Notes under the pieces: generated by a model
Database searches by the model: none
What the model was told of the DNA's origin: nothing
What the model saw: only the letters and a program-made list of their open reading frames with translations
Position numbers and translations under genes: made by a program
DNA from: Nymphaea colorata
Lineage: Eukaryota; Streptophyta; Magnoliopsida; Nymphaeales; Nymphaeaceae
DNA: 64,000 nt
Direction: 5' to 3'
NCBI RefSeq assembly: GCF_008831285.2
Contig: NC_045149.1
Coordinates: 1,552,001 to 1,616,000 of the forward strand
Part shown: positions 35,747-47,500 of the stretch, in pieces
Position numbering within the stretch: position 1 is the first letter of the stretch
How the letters are laid out: the number at the start of each line of letters is the position of its first letter

Positions 35747-37521
35747 ATTGCTGGTTTAAGTTGAGAATGCTTCAATATTGACCGGCTTCCAAATATGTAA
35801 GAACAACATGATGCTTATATCACTTAACATCATAAATTATCATAATTTTCTAAATGTTTAGATTAATGCTCTAAGCTTTCACAATTCTTTGCATCTGGTT
35901 TGTACAAGGACTCATATGAAAATGAGGTCACCAAGAGCAGTCAAGAAAAAGTGTGGATATGCATATGGTCATTTTAACATTGTAGATAAAAACAATAGAG
36001 GCAGAGACATGCACAAACAAAGGATGCACAACATGTGGCAAGAAGTTGGGATACTATAGACTAGTTCCTCTGACTTAAAAGACCTTACATTGACAACAAA
36101 GGTAATTAATTGCTTAGGAGTTGTACAATAAAGATTATTATGAGCAACATTGACAAATATCATTTAAATAACAAATTTCAAAGGCTAGTTTCTCATCCAT
36201 TGAAAGGTCCTTCATGTTCAACATTCCATTTCACTTTATTATAGTTTTTTTGGTGTCAAATAGTGTTTCTCTTTAGTTGTTCTGCGATGGAAAGAAGAAT
36301 GCTCACATGCCATATCGAGATTCAAAGCTCACATGCATTTGGAACAGTTTCTTGAAAAAAATTCTTGAACAACAAACATATGTATCATGAGTCGAACATC
36401 AAGCCATTTAGAATGATGCCTAAAATAATATGCTTTTGCTACATGTGCAATATAACCATACATTTATAGTCTTATGAATTGGGCAGTGATTAAACAAATG
36501 AAGCAATATGAAGCAAACTGATGCTCAAAGCCTTATCATGTAAGGTTTTCTGGAGCAATATGTTATTCAAGAATCAATAAAACCTAGAGTAGCAACTTTC
36601 CGGAACAAAAAAATAAAATTAAAAATGAGGATAGTTTAGTCCTAAAACCATAAAAAACATCAGTTACACTCATTATGGAATGACTCTATTCATCTCCAAG
36701 ATAGATATGTCATAGTCACTCTCTCCCTAAATGTTACATGATGATAGGTTTGTGATAGAAAATGCTAAGGATAAACCAGTGATTTCTCAAAATTGACAGT
36801 GGAAAGCTGAGAGACTGCTATTTTTCTAGTTTTCACATTAATGGTATCTAAAGTCTATCAAGAGTTAATAATTTTTTGAGAAAAACAAATGAAAAATCTG
36901 AAACAAATATTAGAATGGAAAATGTCTACTATGTCAGGAGATACGCTCTCAGTTGGATAAGAACTAATACAACGAAAAATAGATCATACTTACACCATAT
37001 ATGCAACATTCAAAGCTCGCACCTTTTTCCTGTTGGATTCCTACAATTACAAGTTGTTAGTTGGTATTATTCTACACTTATCTATTGGATGCAAAACGGA
37101 GAAGCCAATTCTAGAAATTCTATGATAATAATGAAAAAACTACTTTCTGACATGGTTAAACAAAGAGAAAAAAATCCAGAAAAAACGTGAGCAACATCTT
37201 AAATACCTCTACAACATTGAGATAAGGGGTATATAGATCCATAGATGATGAGATATGGTTGGATAAATACAGGAAATAATGGAAAAGTTTTAGAAATTGT
37301 GTTCAAACAATGAAAAAACGAGAAACAAGCATTAGATGTTGTAGTGTAGTGAGGGAAAACAATGAGTAGAAAACAAGCAAATGAGGTATGAAAGAAAATT
37401 TATACTTGTTGCCCGTTGCTTCTTTTTTTTATAAGACCAATGGATTAGGAAGGGCCTGAACCTATTGTCTTAGGCAGTGACAGCTATGAAACTATGCCTA
37501 CGATTATATTTTGTTATAGTG
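35747..37521. other. Right part of the putative CACTA element, no gene
   Basis: AT-rich sequence with no recognised protein. The longest frame (36876-37190) has no familiar motif. The last 80 bases (37440-37521) are subterminal-like with short inverted words ending ttgttatagtg. Confidence 0.35.
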
Positions 37522-37559
37522 TAGCGAAACAAGAATATGTATGGTCAAACCTCTGATAT

Positions 37560-39230
37560 GATCATGTGCCCTTCCATCATCAGACTTTGATGCTATGCAA
37601 GTAGTTGATTAGAAGGGTCTTGCAATTCATGCTAAACTGGAGTAATTTTTTTGCAAGATGTTTGGATGTGTGCTTGAGGAGGATTTTCTTTTCTGGTGGA
37701 AAAAGGCAAGTACAATACTGATTTCAAAGCTATCCTAAGAAAAAAAAAAGTGTCATTCTCATAATGATTGATAATATTAAACTAGATATTCCTGACTCCA
37801 ATTTAAATAATGCTCTAGATTTTTTGAAACCTTCTTCAAAGTTGATGCATCAATTAGATTGATGTTTAATAACACATTATATGGTCCCACCTCATAGATA
37901 TGGACATAAAGTTGCTTAGGAAACTGCTCCATGATAATAAAAAAAATTGGTATTGAAGTTAGGCCTTATGATCAAATGTTTTTTCATCGAGCATTTATAA
38001 AGCACATTGAAGGATAATATGTCTATACCACAAGAAATGAATCTTCCGAAACTAGAAAGCTGATAAAAAAAAAGTTAATAGGACCCACTTGCTCTTATTT
38101 GTAGATTTCGAGGTACAACCAATATCCAAGATTTTTGGCCTATTGCACTTTGCAACTATCTCTATAATCTTTTCAACAAGATAATGGTAAATTGTATGAA
38201 GGCCTTCCTTAGAAGACTTGTTAGCCATGAGTGGAACCATTTCTCTCTTCTGTGTAGATCCATGATCAGATCTGATTAGTTCATGAACTTTTCAATAGCA
38301 TGCCAAAGGATGTAAAGACTTACCTTTTTCTAACATTTGGTATCTCAAAAGCTTACAATAGGTAAATTGGATGTTCCCGGTCAAGTCTGTTTCTTATTTG
38401 GAATGAACGGTGGATTGATAGGATTATGTGATATGTTATTATGGCGTATTATGTAGTGGTTATTAAGATATTCACTAGTTAGTGATGATTGAGACAGGGT
38501 AATCCCTTATCTCCTTACTTATTTCTTATTATTGTTAAAATGTTTAGTGAAAAACTAATGCTAGAAAAATCTATAAGTAATAACCAGATCTCTAGATCCA
38601 TAGGTTTGGAGTACCTTCACCCTAATCTATCTTTTGACAATAACATTTATTATTTTCTATAAGGCCAACATTCCTATAATGGTGCAGTTGCAATAGATAC
38701 TTGGTGAATTTTAACAAAAATCAAAATGAAGACTAATTCAGTTACAATAGATACTTGGACATTTTTAACAGAAAGCAAAATGAAGAATAATTCTAATGAA
38801 TCTTTTATTACTCCCTTCGGAGTACATTTTTCAACACTTCATGTTATTATGTCTTCATTGGAGCACTAACGACCATCCCATAGCATATCTTGGTCTACTT
38901 CTTTTCATAGGTAACATATAGGAGGAGTATTTCCACTTCCTGATGGACAATATAAGCAATAACCATCCTATTCAATTTTAGATGAAATTTTGGGGCATTG
39001 GCATCATCCATTTCTTACTATCACAGGAATGTTATGGCTACGTGGACCATGCATTGCACCCACGTGTCACTCTTATTATGGCTCTCTCACAATCTATCTC
39101 AAGTTTAGTGGACTGCCATTGGATCGACATATTCTCATGGATCTTAAAAGAAATATTATGCCTGACACAATGTAGGGCCGCAGGTAGCTGCTTTTTCTTT
39201 AGACTGAAGAAATCTATGATCTCATATGCC
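37560..39230 (+). pseudogene. L1-type LINE reverse transcriptase remnant
   Basis: Plus strand, several frames. 38110-38260 reads TNIQDFWPIALCNYLYNLFN then KIMVNCMKAFLRRLVS, the plant L1 RT block normally ...FRPIALCN.LYKI..KIL..RL...L..LIS. About 38335 reads FGISKAYNR (normally D.SKAYDR). About 38495 reads RQGNPLSPYLFLIIVKMFSE (normally RQGDPLSPYLF). About 38625 reads HPNLSFDNNIYYF in place of the FADD active-site block, so the catalytic Asp pair is lost. About 38880 reads AYLGLLLFIGN, followed by downstream RT-tail sequence to about 39175. Stops and frameshifts are frequent. It is a different strand and locus from the LINE at 17170-17640. Confidence 0.85.
38685..38792 (+). repeat. 54-bp tandem duplication within the LINE remnant
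   Basis: Two adjacent copies (38685-38738 and 38739-38792) beginning cagttgcaatagatacttgg and cagttacaatagatacttgg, with about eight differences. The unit is 18 codons long, but the host frame is already broken. Confidence 0.75.
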
Positions 39231-42093
39231 TTAAGAAATATATAGAAAAGTAGAGAAGTATACTATTGTGTTCCAACACTCCTTTGCCTAAGAAGATCAA
39301 CCGTTAACCTTGGATCATCTCAAGCATCCGAGCTTCCATGTTCCAAGTCAATGTCATCAATGTAAGTCTGATGAGGGCTTCACCCAAGAAATGATGACAT
39401 TATACATGACAAAATTATACACAACCAACAAAGCAATGAAGTTCTGTAATAGCTTTCAAGCTGGCAACATAAGTTGAATAGATATTATGTCTCAAAGTAA
39501 ATGATAGCTTAAACGGAGCAAAAAAAAAAAGTAAAAGTGAAACTACTTCATGAAATAAAAAAATGTAGAATAAGAGACAATACGGAAACAAAAAAAGTAA
39601 AATTGAAAATACATCATGAAAGAAAAAAATGTACAATAAGAGATAGAACATGAATGTATTTAAATTTCTGAAAATGAAGTGTAAATAGGTATGAGTTTTA
39701 GAGTTTTTGTACACAATGGTAGAGTTTTTTTTAATATGTCATTTTCTATAGAGATATGAAGTAGTCGTGTTGAGATTGATTTCTTTATCCCTACTAATTT
39801 TTAAAAATATATAAGTGCATGATAATGATGTTTGTAGGTATCACCATCTGAAATCACCATGAGCCCTTACTCATCCATTAGGGTGAAACCTAGGGTTCAA
39901 AATTTCATTGTTCAATTCATATAAAAATGAGTTAAGCTAGTTATGACTATTGTATATTAGGTTTTGTATTTCTTTACTATGTATACTTTTGCTTCGTTAG
40001 TTCCTTTTTTTTTTTACTTGGTCAATGATGAGTAATGTTAATCATAGGAAAGTTTGATGATGCATGAAATGCACCACTTTTTTAGCCTATTTTTCATGCA
40101 TTTATCTACATTCTCATTGATTAGATCTTATGTTTAAGTTGTTTTCTATGTTAACTTTTGTTTCAAATTTCATGTCTAATAAAGTTAGAATGAACAAGAC
40201 ATTTTTGGTGCTTTGGAACAAATTTCAAGAGTGAATCAAATCTAGAACTGTTGTTAGATATTTGATCATATTAGATCTCTCCTATTTCTCCATGATCTAA
40301 ATCCATCTAATGTGAATTTTTTATCATTGCAATATGGACCAAAACATAGCCCAATGTAGGCTATATGCATAATTTTCAAGAATTTATGAGGTGATTTGAA
40401 TTGAGGAAAACATAAATCTAAATTTTCCCCTTCATAAGAGGGTTCTCCATGGGTTAATCTTGTTCAGGGCTTCTTGCTTTAGAATTTTTCTTCTTTCTCT
40501 TTTAAGAACGTGACAATCGGACTTCCCTCATGTTGTGCTTCTCCAACTAGTATGGTTGGGGTTTCTCAGAACTGGATAATTCATTTCTTCATTTCTTTTC
40601 TCTTCATTTTTGGTATATTTTTATGTTCTTGTTCAGCTGTTTGCTTTTTGCAAGTTTGTTGCAAAAAATAGGAGGAATCTTAGGCACAATGGAGTTTCTC
40701 ATTGTCCTACCTCCCTTGGGGTGTTTAAGGGACTGCTTTCACCTCATCGCCTTCTTCTATGGGTTTTGTTGCAACCTTCAAGGCCATAGCTTGTCAATTC
40801 AAGTCATGTAGAAAATCTCACTTGTAAGCTGAAGACCAATCTAGATGATGTCAAATTTCTCCTCCATCAAAGTATCATTCTTTGCCTCTTCTTATAGGAT
40901 AGTTTCAAGTTGAGTGAAGAGCTTGTCAATTCAAGTGTTGGACTTTCTGCTCCTTCATGTTAAAGTAGTCTCAAAATATATGGCCTTTTGTAATTTCATC
41001 TAACATTTGATTGTATGCTTGCAGGAAAAGAATGTGCCTCAATTGGGTCTGAAAGCCTGTCTTTGTTGGATCACTTGCCTATAGAACCATTCCTATAGGA
41101 ACCAAGTACAACCCCTTAACTATAGGTGAGTTTGGCTATTTGCATCTCTAAAATTTACTTTGATTTTTAGAGTGCTTCAGAAACATAAAATTTTATATTT
41201 GAAATGAGAGAGAAAGGGACTCATCCATCGATACGAGGATTGACCATTTCTGGTGCCTTTATGGAGGATTTATTCGCCTAGAGAGGAAATGCCTTTGATT
41301 AGTAGAGTCCAGATAAGTACCGATTTCCAGAGTGTCCCGAGATAACCAATCCAAGGACTATGTTTATTCTTGGTGCATTTTTTTTTTGCTTAAACATCTT
41401 TTTCATTTTAAATGTGGTGTGGTGTTTGAAAACAATGTTAAAGATTTGATGTTTCAAATTTTTTAGAAAGCTTTGAAGAATCATTTGAGAGTATTAACCA
41501 TTTTGATTTGGGATATTTTGAATTGAGAAATCTTTACAAAAATCATTTAGAAACATTTGAAAGATAACATGGTACTTTGAATATCACTTTTCTAAGTCAA
41601 TTTAATGTTCTATTATGAACTTAAATAGGTTTAAGATTTTGCTCTAATTCGGTTACTGCCTAGCTAGAGCTTCATCTCATCTTGCTTAAGTTCTTTTATA
41701 GAGGTGCTTGTGATAATTCGTGAATTCCACAAGTGAATGTGAATTCATGAATACATTAACTTTATATAATTGAAAGCAAATTATTCATTTCTACCATATC
41801 ATTCATCTCATGATATCACATACATGTAGATTTATTTGCACACTTATCCTAGATTTAATCATCAAGAGGAAAAAATTGAAAGTGGAATAGGGTTGTAGGC
41901 CATCAAGCATGATTCCAATATTGAGCCATTACTTGAGTTTTGGTCTTAGTGAAGTTGGTAAATGAAAATTTAAAATCATAGATCTTGAGAAAAGAATGTT
42001 CAAAAGAATGAAAGAAAGGAAAATAAAGAATTTAAGCCAAGAGGAATAGGGAGAAAGAGAAAGAGATTTTGAGAAGGAAGAAAGAAAAAATTT
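39231..42093. other. Intergenic, no gene recognised
   Basis: AT-rich. Nothing identifiable. A frame at 40623-40811 and a splice-acceptor-like site near 41023 do not lead to any known family. Confidence 0.4.
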
Positions 42094-42660
42094 TAAAGAG
42101 AGAAGGGGGTGTATATGCGTGTGTGTGTGTATATAGTTGTTTTAACATACACATATGAAAATTTATAAAATGAGGGTCTTAAATCTAAGAGGGAGAGAGA
42201 GAGAGAGAGAGAGATTTGAGAGAGTGATAGAGAAACAAATATATATGTACATATATTAAAGTTTGTAAAAGAAGGTATCAAAAGAAAAAAAAATATTAAA
42301 GAGAGAAAGGGGTGTATATGTGTGTGTGTGTATAGTTGTATTAACATACGAATATGAAAAATTATAAAATGAGGGTCTTAAATCTAAGAGAGAGAGAGAC
42401 AGAGATTTTAGACAGTGATAGAGAAACGTACATATATGTATGTATATTAAAGTTTGTAAAAGAAAGCATTAACTCGAGGGGAGAGAGAAGATTCTATAGA
42501 GAGAAAATAGAATACACATATATATTTATTTAGACAAATATGTATATGAAAATCTATAAAGAAATATGTTAAATCATATAGAGATGAAGATAAAGAGAGG
42601 TAATCATATGCATGTACACACTTGTAACATATATATACACATCTACATTTATGAGAAATT
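42094..42660. repeat. Tandem array of a unit of about 203 bp (two clear copies, one decayed)
   Basis: Copy 1 at 42094-42296 and copy 2 at 42297-42470 share, in the same order, a taaagagagaa start, a tgtgtgtgtatatagttgt tract, aacatacRNatatgaaaa, ttataaaatgagggtcttaa, a GA tract, agtgatagagaaac and attaaagtttgtaaaagaa. From about 42480 to 42660 a third, more diverged copy keeps parts of the pattern (tatgaaaatctataaa, gagagg). The array has no credible coding frame. Confidence 0.85.
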
Positions 42661-44299
42661 GAAATCAAGAGGTAGCTTAGAGCATATCTAACTTCAAGCT
42701 TTTTTTTTGTATGCCGAAGATGAACTTGGGCTCATGCAAGAGCCCAGGCTAAGTCTCTAAGGCCTCATTTTCAAAATTCTTTTGAAAACATGATTCCAAA
42801 TAGTTTCATATAGGCATAAAGCAATGATCATTTCATCTATTACAAGAAAAACTATTTCTCCCACCATTTGGTATGAAAAAAAATCAAACACACAAGAAAT
42901 AGAGAACAACATAAGAAAACTCTCATTGAGATCCCTAATCGAGTGATTAAGACAAAAGCTAAACGTAAGAATGTCATGAAGATGCATTTTATCATGTCCA
43001 CATTTGTGAAGGGTTTTTCTGGGTTGGACAAATCTTAACCTCAAAAAACAACATAATAATAAGGAAATCTCAATCCAAGCACTCATTCATATATTCATAA
43101 GAAAAATTAGTCTACTATTCATGAATATTATCTCAAACATGAACAATCCACACATTTAAAGAGCAAAGAAATGAAAGAAGCATATTTTGAGAATAAATGG
43201 AATGATTTATTTCACCTTGCTCATACTCTTGATTCACTCAATAGTAGCTATCGACTTTGAATATGAGATATTTAGAGCTATCTTGCATAGTCATAGGGAG
43301 ATGGTAAAGGAAAATGAAAAGAAATAAAATGAGTGAATGACTACGTACCTCTAATGAAAGTGATTTTTTAGAAAATGAGACTCTTTCTCTAGATGGTCCT
43401 AAGGTTTTCTCCAGTGAAGCTTCAAGATGTTGAGAATGTCTCTCCAAGAGGTTTCCGTGTGCTCTCTTGAAGAGCGGAAGTTGGAGAAGCTTACTTCCAA
43501 GGTTGGAGAACAAGAAAAAGAAGAAAAGAGGAGAGAAATAGAGAGAGACCTACGGGAAAAATCCTAACCTAAGGGAAAAATTCTAAGTCTTCAAATGACA
43601 AAGTACTAGAGATTCTCCAAGGGTTACCTCATGCCCAAAAGAGAAAATTTTGGGGGTATTTATGGGGAGTTTTGGAGTCAAAGCTCAAAATTTGATTTGT
43701 TTTAAATTTAACAACATTTTCATGCAAATCCCAAGTATTTTTGAACAACTTCATTTTTTTAAAAAAAAAAAGGTTTTAACCAAATGTGATTGGCCTTAGC
43801 CCTGCGAACACACCTTTGGGGGTGTGGGCTGGGTAATGCCCACCCATCAGGCCAAAACAGCCCCCAAGGGGGCAGTTTTTAACCCAAAAGGGGGTCTGCG
43901 TGATGTGTATGCCCTGCCTTGGCATGCATTCCATGATTGGCTGCGATGGAATACCACCTTTTGAAAACATTTGGGGTGATAACATCAGCATGATGGAACA
44001 GGTGACCGCTCTATATGAGAAGGTCAGGCCAATCATGGCTATGGAGAGGTGCTTGGTTTGTATGCGGCCTCACATCATAAAGAGTTGCACAATGTGAAGG
44101 TCCATAGTGTCCTATCCATTGGTGAAGATCAAGAGTTTTACAATGCAGATGAGTATCAACCATTGTGTCATGTACTTTGTTGAATTAGAGCCAACATCTC
44201 TTCTATTGATCCTCCTTGATGGACGTGAAAATCCTCTAAATAAATATGGTAAGTGTTACCTTCCTTCTTGGGATCACAAGTCCTATTTTCTATCAACTT
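42661..44299. other. Intergenic, no gene recognised
   Basis: No supported gene. Around 43795-43885 the sequence is locally GC-rich and holds a near-palindrome, gcccccaagggggc (43860-43873), within a region of short inverted words. This could fold, but it has no known role. Confidence 0.4.
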
Positions 44300-44560
44300 G
44301 TATAGCATCTCCTTGCAGTTGAGTACACCCATGTTGGTCAAAAACTGTTTGTCTACAATGTCTTGGGGCTATTCCGTGGGCTCAAAAAGGCCTATAATAT
44401 CAATAAACTTGTCCATCAAAGGCACCATCTTGCCCCATGGGATCCAGAAGGTGATGTGGATGGGTTCCATCGCTCCGCTAAGGCCTGAATCAAATTCATG
44501 TTCACCTCGTGTGAAGTTGCCACTGCCATAGTCTCCAATCCGTAGTCATCTAGGTATCCA
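44300..44560 (-). pseudogene. Plant mobile domain (PMD)-like remnant
   Basis: Minus strand reads NLIQALAERWNPST, and in the next frame HITFWIPWGKMVPLMDKFID then IIGL. Joined across one frameshift this resembles the core of plant mobile domain proteins (...LIxALVERWRPETHTFHLPxGEMTxTLEDVxxLxGL), a domain carried by MULE and gypsy transposons and by MAIN/MAIL genes. A stop follows soon after. Only about 60 codons are recognisable, so whether it came from a gene or a transposon is open. Confidence 0.45.
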
Positions 44561-47500
44561 GGATAAGTTATATGAAACTCCTCCAACCAGCACAGGTGCC
44601 AATTTGCACCAGATAATCAATAAGGATGAACCCAATGTTTGGGTTCCCAAGGATAACAGAGTAAACACTATGGCCCTGGGTTTGTATCCTAAACATTTTG
44701 ACTAGAAACAAGCAGGTGGGGTTAAGATATACACATAATGGATTGAAGCAAAACAGAATGGTGGCCAGACTAAGTGAAAAAAAATATCCTAACTTCATCC
44801 ACCCAATAGGGAGGAAAACTGACAACATGTTTATCATAGGTTAGGCAAAGGAGATATCTTATGGGGTGGGCTCTCTAAAGGTTGGATAAGACCCTTAAAG
44901 TATTTGGATGGTTTTGTTAAGAAAAAAAAAAAGATTTTGAAACCCAGATCAACCTTTTAAAGAAGACTTACTGAATGCATGTGTGCAAGGCATATACAAA
45001 CATAAATTCACATACAAATTTACTAACAAAACACCGTAGTAGACAAGGATCTATCATGCACTTTTGAAATGGTTTGAATTCGTAGATCAAGTCACAAAGG
45101 GTTTTAGATTAGCAATAGATTCATAGCATGATATTTTTATATACTTGGACAAAGTCTAATGTATGTGACATAGACTCATCCATATGGGTTCTATGGCTCG
45201 AGTTTCATTGTTCTATATGGTTACTTACCGATATACATGACTATTATCTCAGTACTAGTAAGGGAAACCTTTTACTATGTTCTACATGATGTCTGGCCAT
45301 TGGACCCCCTCCCCCAGCTGAAGCTATTGCTTAATATGGAGAATCCAGCAATTGGATCCTTGTTATAAGTGAGCATGGAATGTTCTCCCTCAATTCTGGT
45401 CCAAATGCAGACACATATATACCTGGTTTTATATGGGATCACCTTGAAGGCTGTATGGCTTGGATTTAGGACTTCGACATTCAGGCCACATAAATATTAT
45501 TTGAACACTGACATGCCTCATTTTAGTCACTACTTTTGTTTATATGTAAAATTTTTCAATTTTGCATATACACAATAAAAGGGAAAAACATTACCTGTAA
45601 ATCACATAGGGATCCATGAAAGATGGTACTGTCCTATTGGTATGAGGTTTGACAGATCCTGGTGCCCTTAACAAGACAATCAGACCGAAGACTAAGCTCT
45701 ATGATCTAACGTTTAAAGGTTTTCTTTACATCCAAATCCTAATAAAGCAGAAGCAAATGTGTCATAGTTTTGAGAAAAGATATGGTTTAAAATCTAAAGG
45801 TTTGTGAACTACAGAGCTCAAGGATGTCTTCAATCCATACCCTGATTCATCACAGGTTCATGAGAAACAATCCTAAACTACCATGACACATGCAGCTAAG
45901 ACATGCATAATCAAGATCCAGTCTAGGATTTGAGTCATGGGGCATGACCCTAGAAATCTAATTCAAATTCAGATATCAAAATTTATGATCATGATCCAAA
46001 GATTTGATTTGAATCCAATCCAATAATTTGGACGATCTGATCCCAAATTGTGATCCAATTCAGAAGTATATAATTTCACAACCTAACTTTAGAAACCAGA
46101 TCTAGGTTTGAGTTCAAGGCTAGAGATCTAGGGTTTAGAGATTGCAAAAACCATGATTTGAACTTGTTTGAGATCGAAGTTCAATACTTGAACTCAAGAT
46201 GAGATCTAAATCCAACCATGTTCTCATTTTAGTTAATATTTGAATTCATAATCCAACATCATATCCCAATATCTAAGGTTTGCAATCAAAATCCAATATA
46301 ATCAAGGTTGTAATTGTGAATCCAAAATTATTGAGACTGGGCTCTAGGTCTAAGGTTTATTATCTAATGAATGGTCCAATTCAGGTACAACCACCATCCT
46401 TGCAAGTTCATGCTTTCATGATTAATATGAACCAAAGTCTTAACGTAAGCTTAATTTGCAATTCATGTTGTGCACTTTAATATCTGGTCTACATACTGAG
46501 TGTAAATTCTACATAGTAAGGTAGGAAATATACTAATCTACTATATGAAAATTTAAATTATTCCAAGGCACAACATATAAACTGCCTTAAGAAAAAATTA
46601 AACTAAACTCTGCATGTTAAAGATAGAAATGAAAATTGAAGACATGATGCTAAGAAAACTAAAGAACTAAAAAAGAACTAAATAAGAAATAAAGAAGAAA
46701 AGATGGAAAAGAAAATCTACCTGAACCGTAGACTTGGACCTGAGCCTGGACAAGGACCCCAACTAACTCTTTGAGTCTTTGGTTAATCATTATTGTGGCT
46801 CATCCTCAAGCTTTAAAGCAGATTGTAGGAGGCCCTTGAAAATTTGAAATTTTCTATTAAGCCCAACTACCTAAGCACTTGTTTGGATTTACTCCAAATT
46901 TATAGTGCTAGTTGAGAAGCTCATGGAGTTGTGCCTTGGGATGTGAGATGAGCTCCCTGATGCCTGGAGAGAGAGAGAAAAAAAAAACTCTTTAGGATTT
47001 GCAAAATATGATTAAATTTTGGCATGGATGATCATGCCCTCCTCATGTTGCACAATTTCAGGTCCAAACTTTATATTATATCCTACACAATTCAGACATC
47101 AATCAGTATTTTGCTCATTTTTGACTTAATCATGTATAAAAATCGATCATGGTAGAAGTAGCTTGATCTCTAGGGAGTTCTAAAGAGTTCATGAAAGACA
47201 GTTTCTGCTAATAGGTTGAAAATGAGAAATCAAGAGACATATTTTGGCACAATAGAATATACATGTATCATGTACATATATTTGGGATTATTATGAAAGG
47301 CTCCAAGGTTAGATATCTAATTCTGAGATCTAAATCAAGATCTAAATCCAAAGATGATTCTAGAAAATAGATATGGGTATGATATTTGATATGGATCTAC
47401 GATCTAAGACCAAAGATCTGGAAATGGGATATGAATCTAAATAAATACAGACCATAGATCTCGAAATTGATAAAAAGATCGGGGTTGGAGATCTAGGATT

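Larger units (their letters stand above)
30003..37521. mobile_element. Probable CACTA-type element containing a nested copia
   Basis: The left end at 30003 is CACTACAAGCAAAT followed by subterminal words (agcaacgg, accgttgttaaaa, ccattgctaaa) typical of plant CACTA elements. The right end at 37521 reads ATTTTGTTATAGTG, an 11-of-14 inverted match. Both ends are flanked by the trinucleotide TAG (30000-30002 and 37522-37524), the right size for a CACTA target duplication. No transposase was recognised; without the nested copia it would be about 2.3 kb. Caution: the right subterminal words (gtgacagctatgaaactatg) differ from the left ones, so the ends may belong to two different elements. Confidence 0.45.

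Noticed and set aside
43776-44097. Open frames on both strands across a GC-rich patch
   Set aside because: Low-complexity inverted words explain the open frames; no protein motif.
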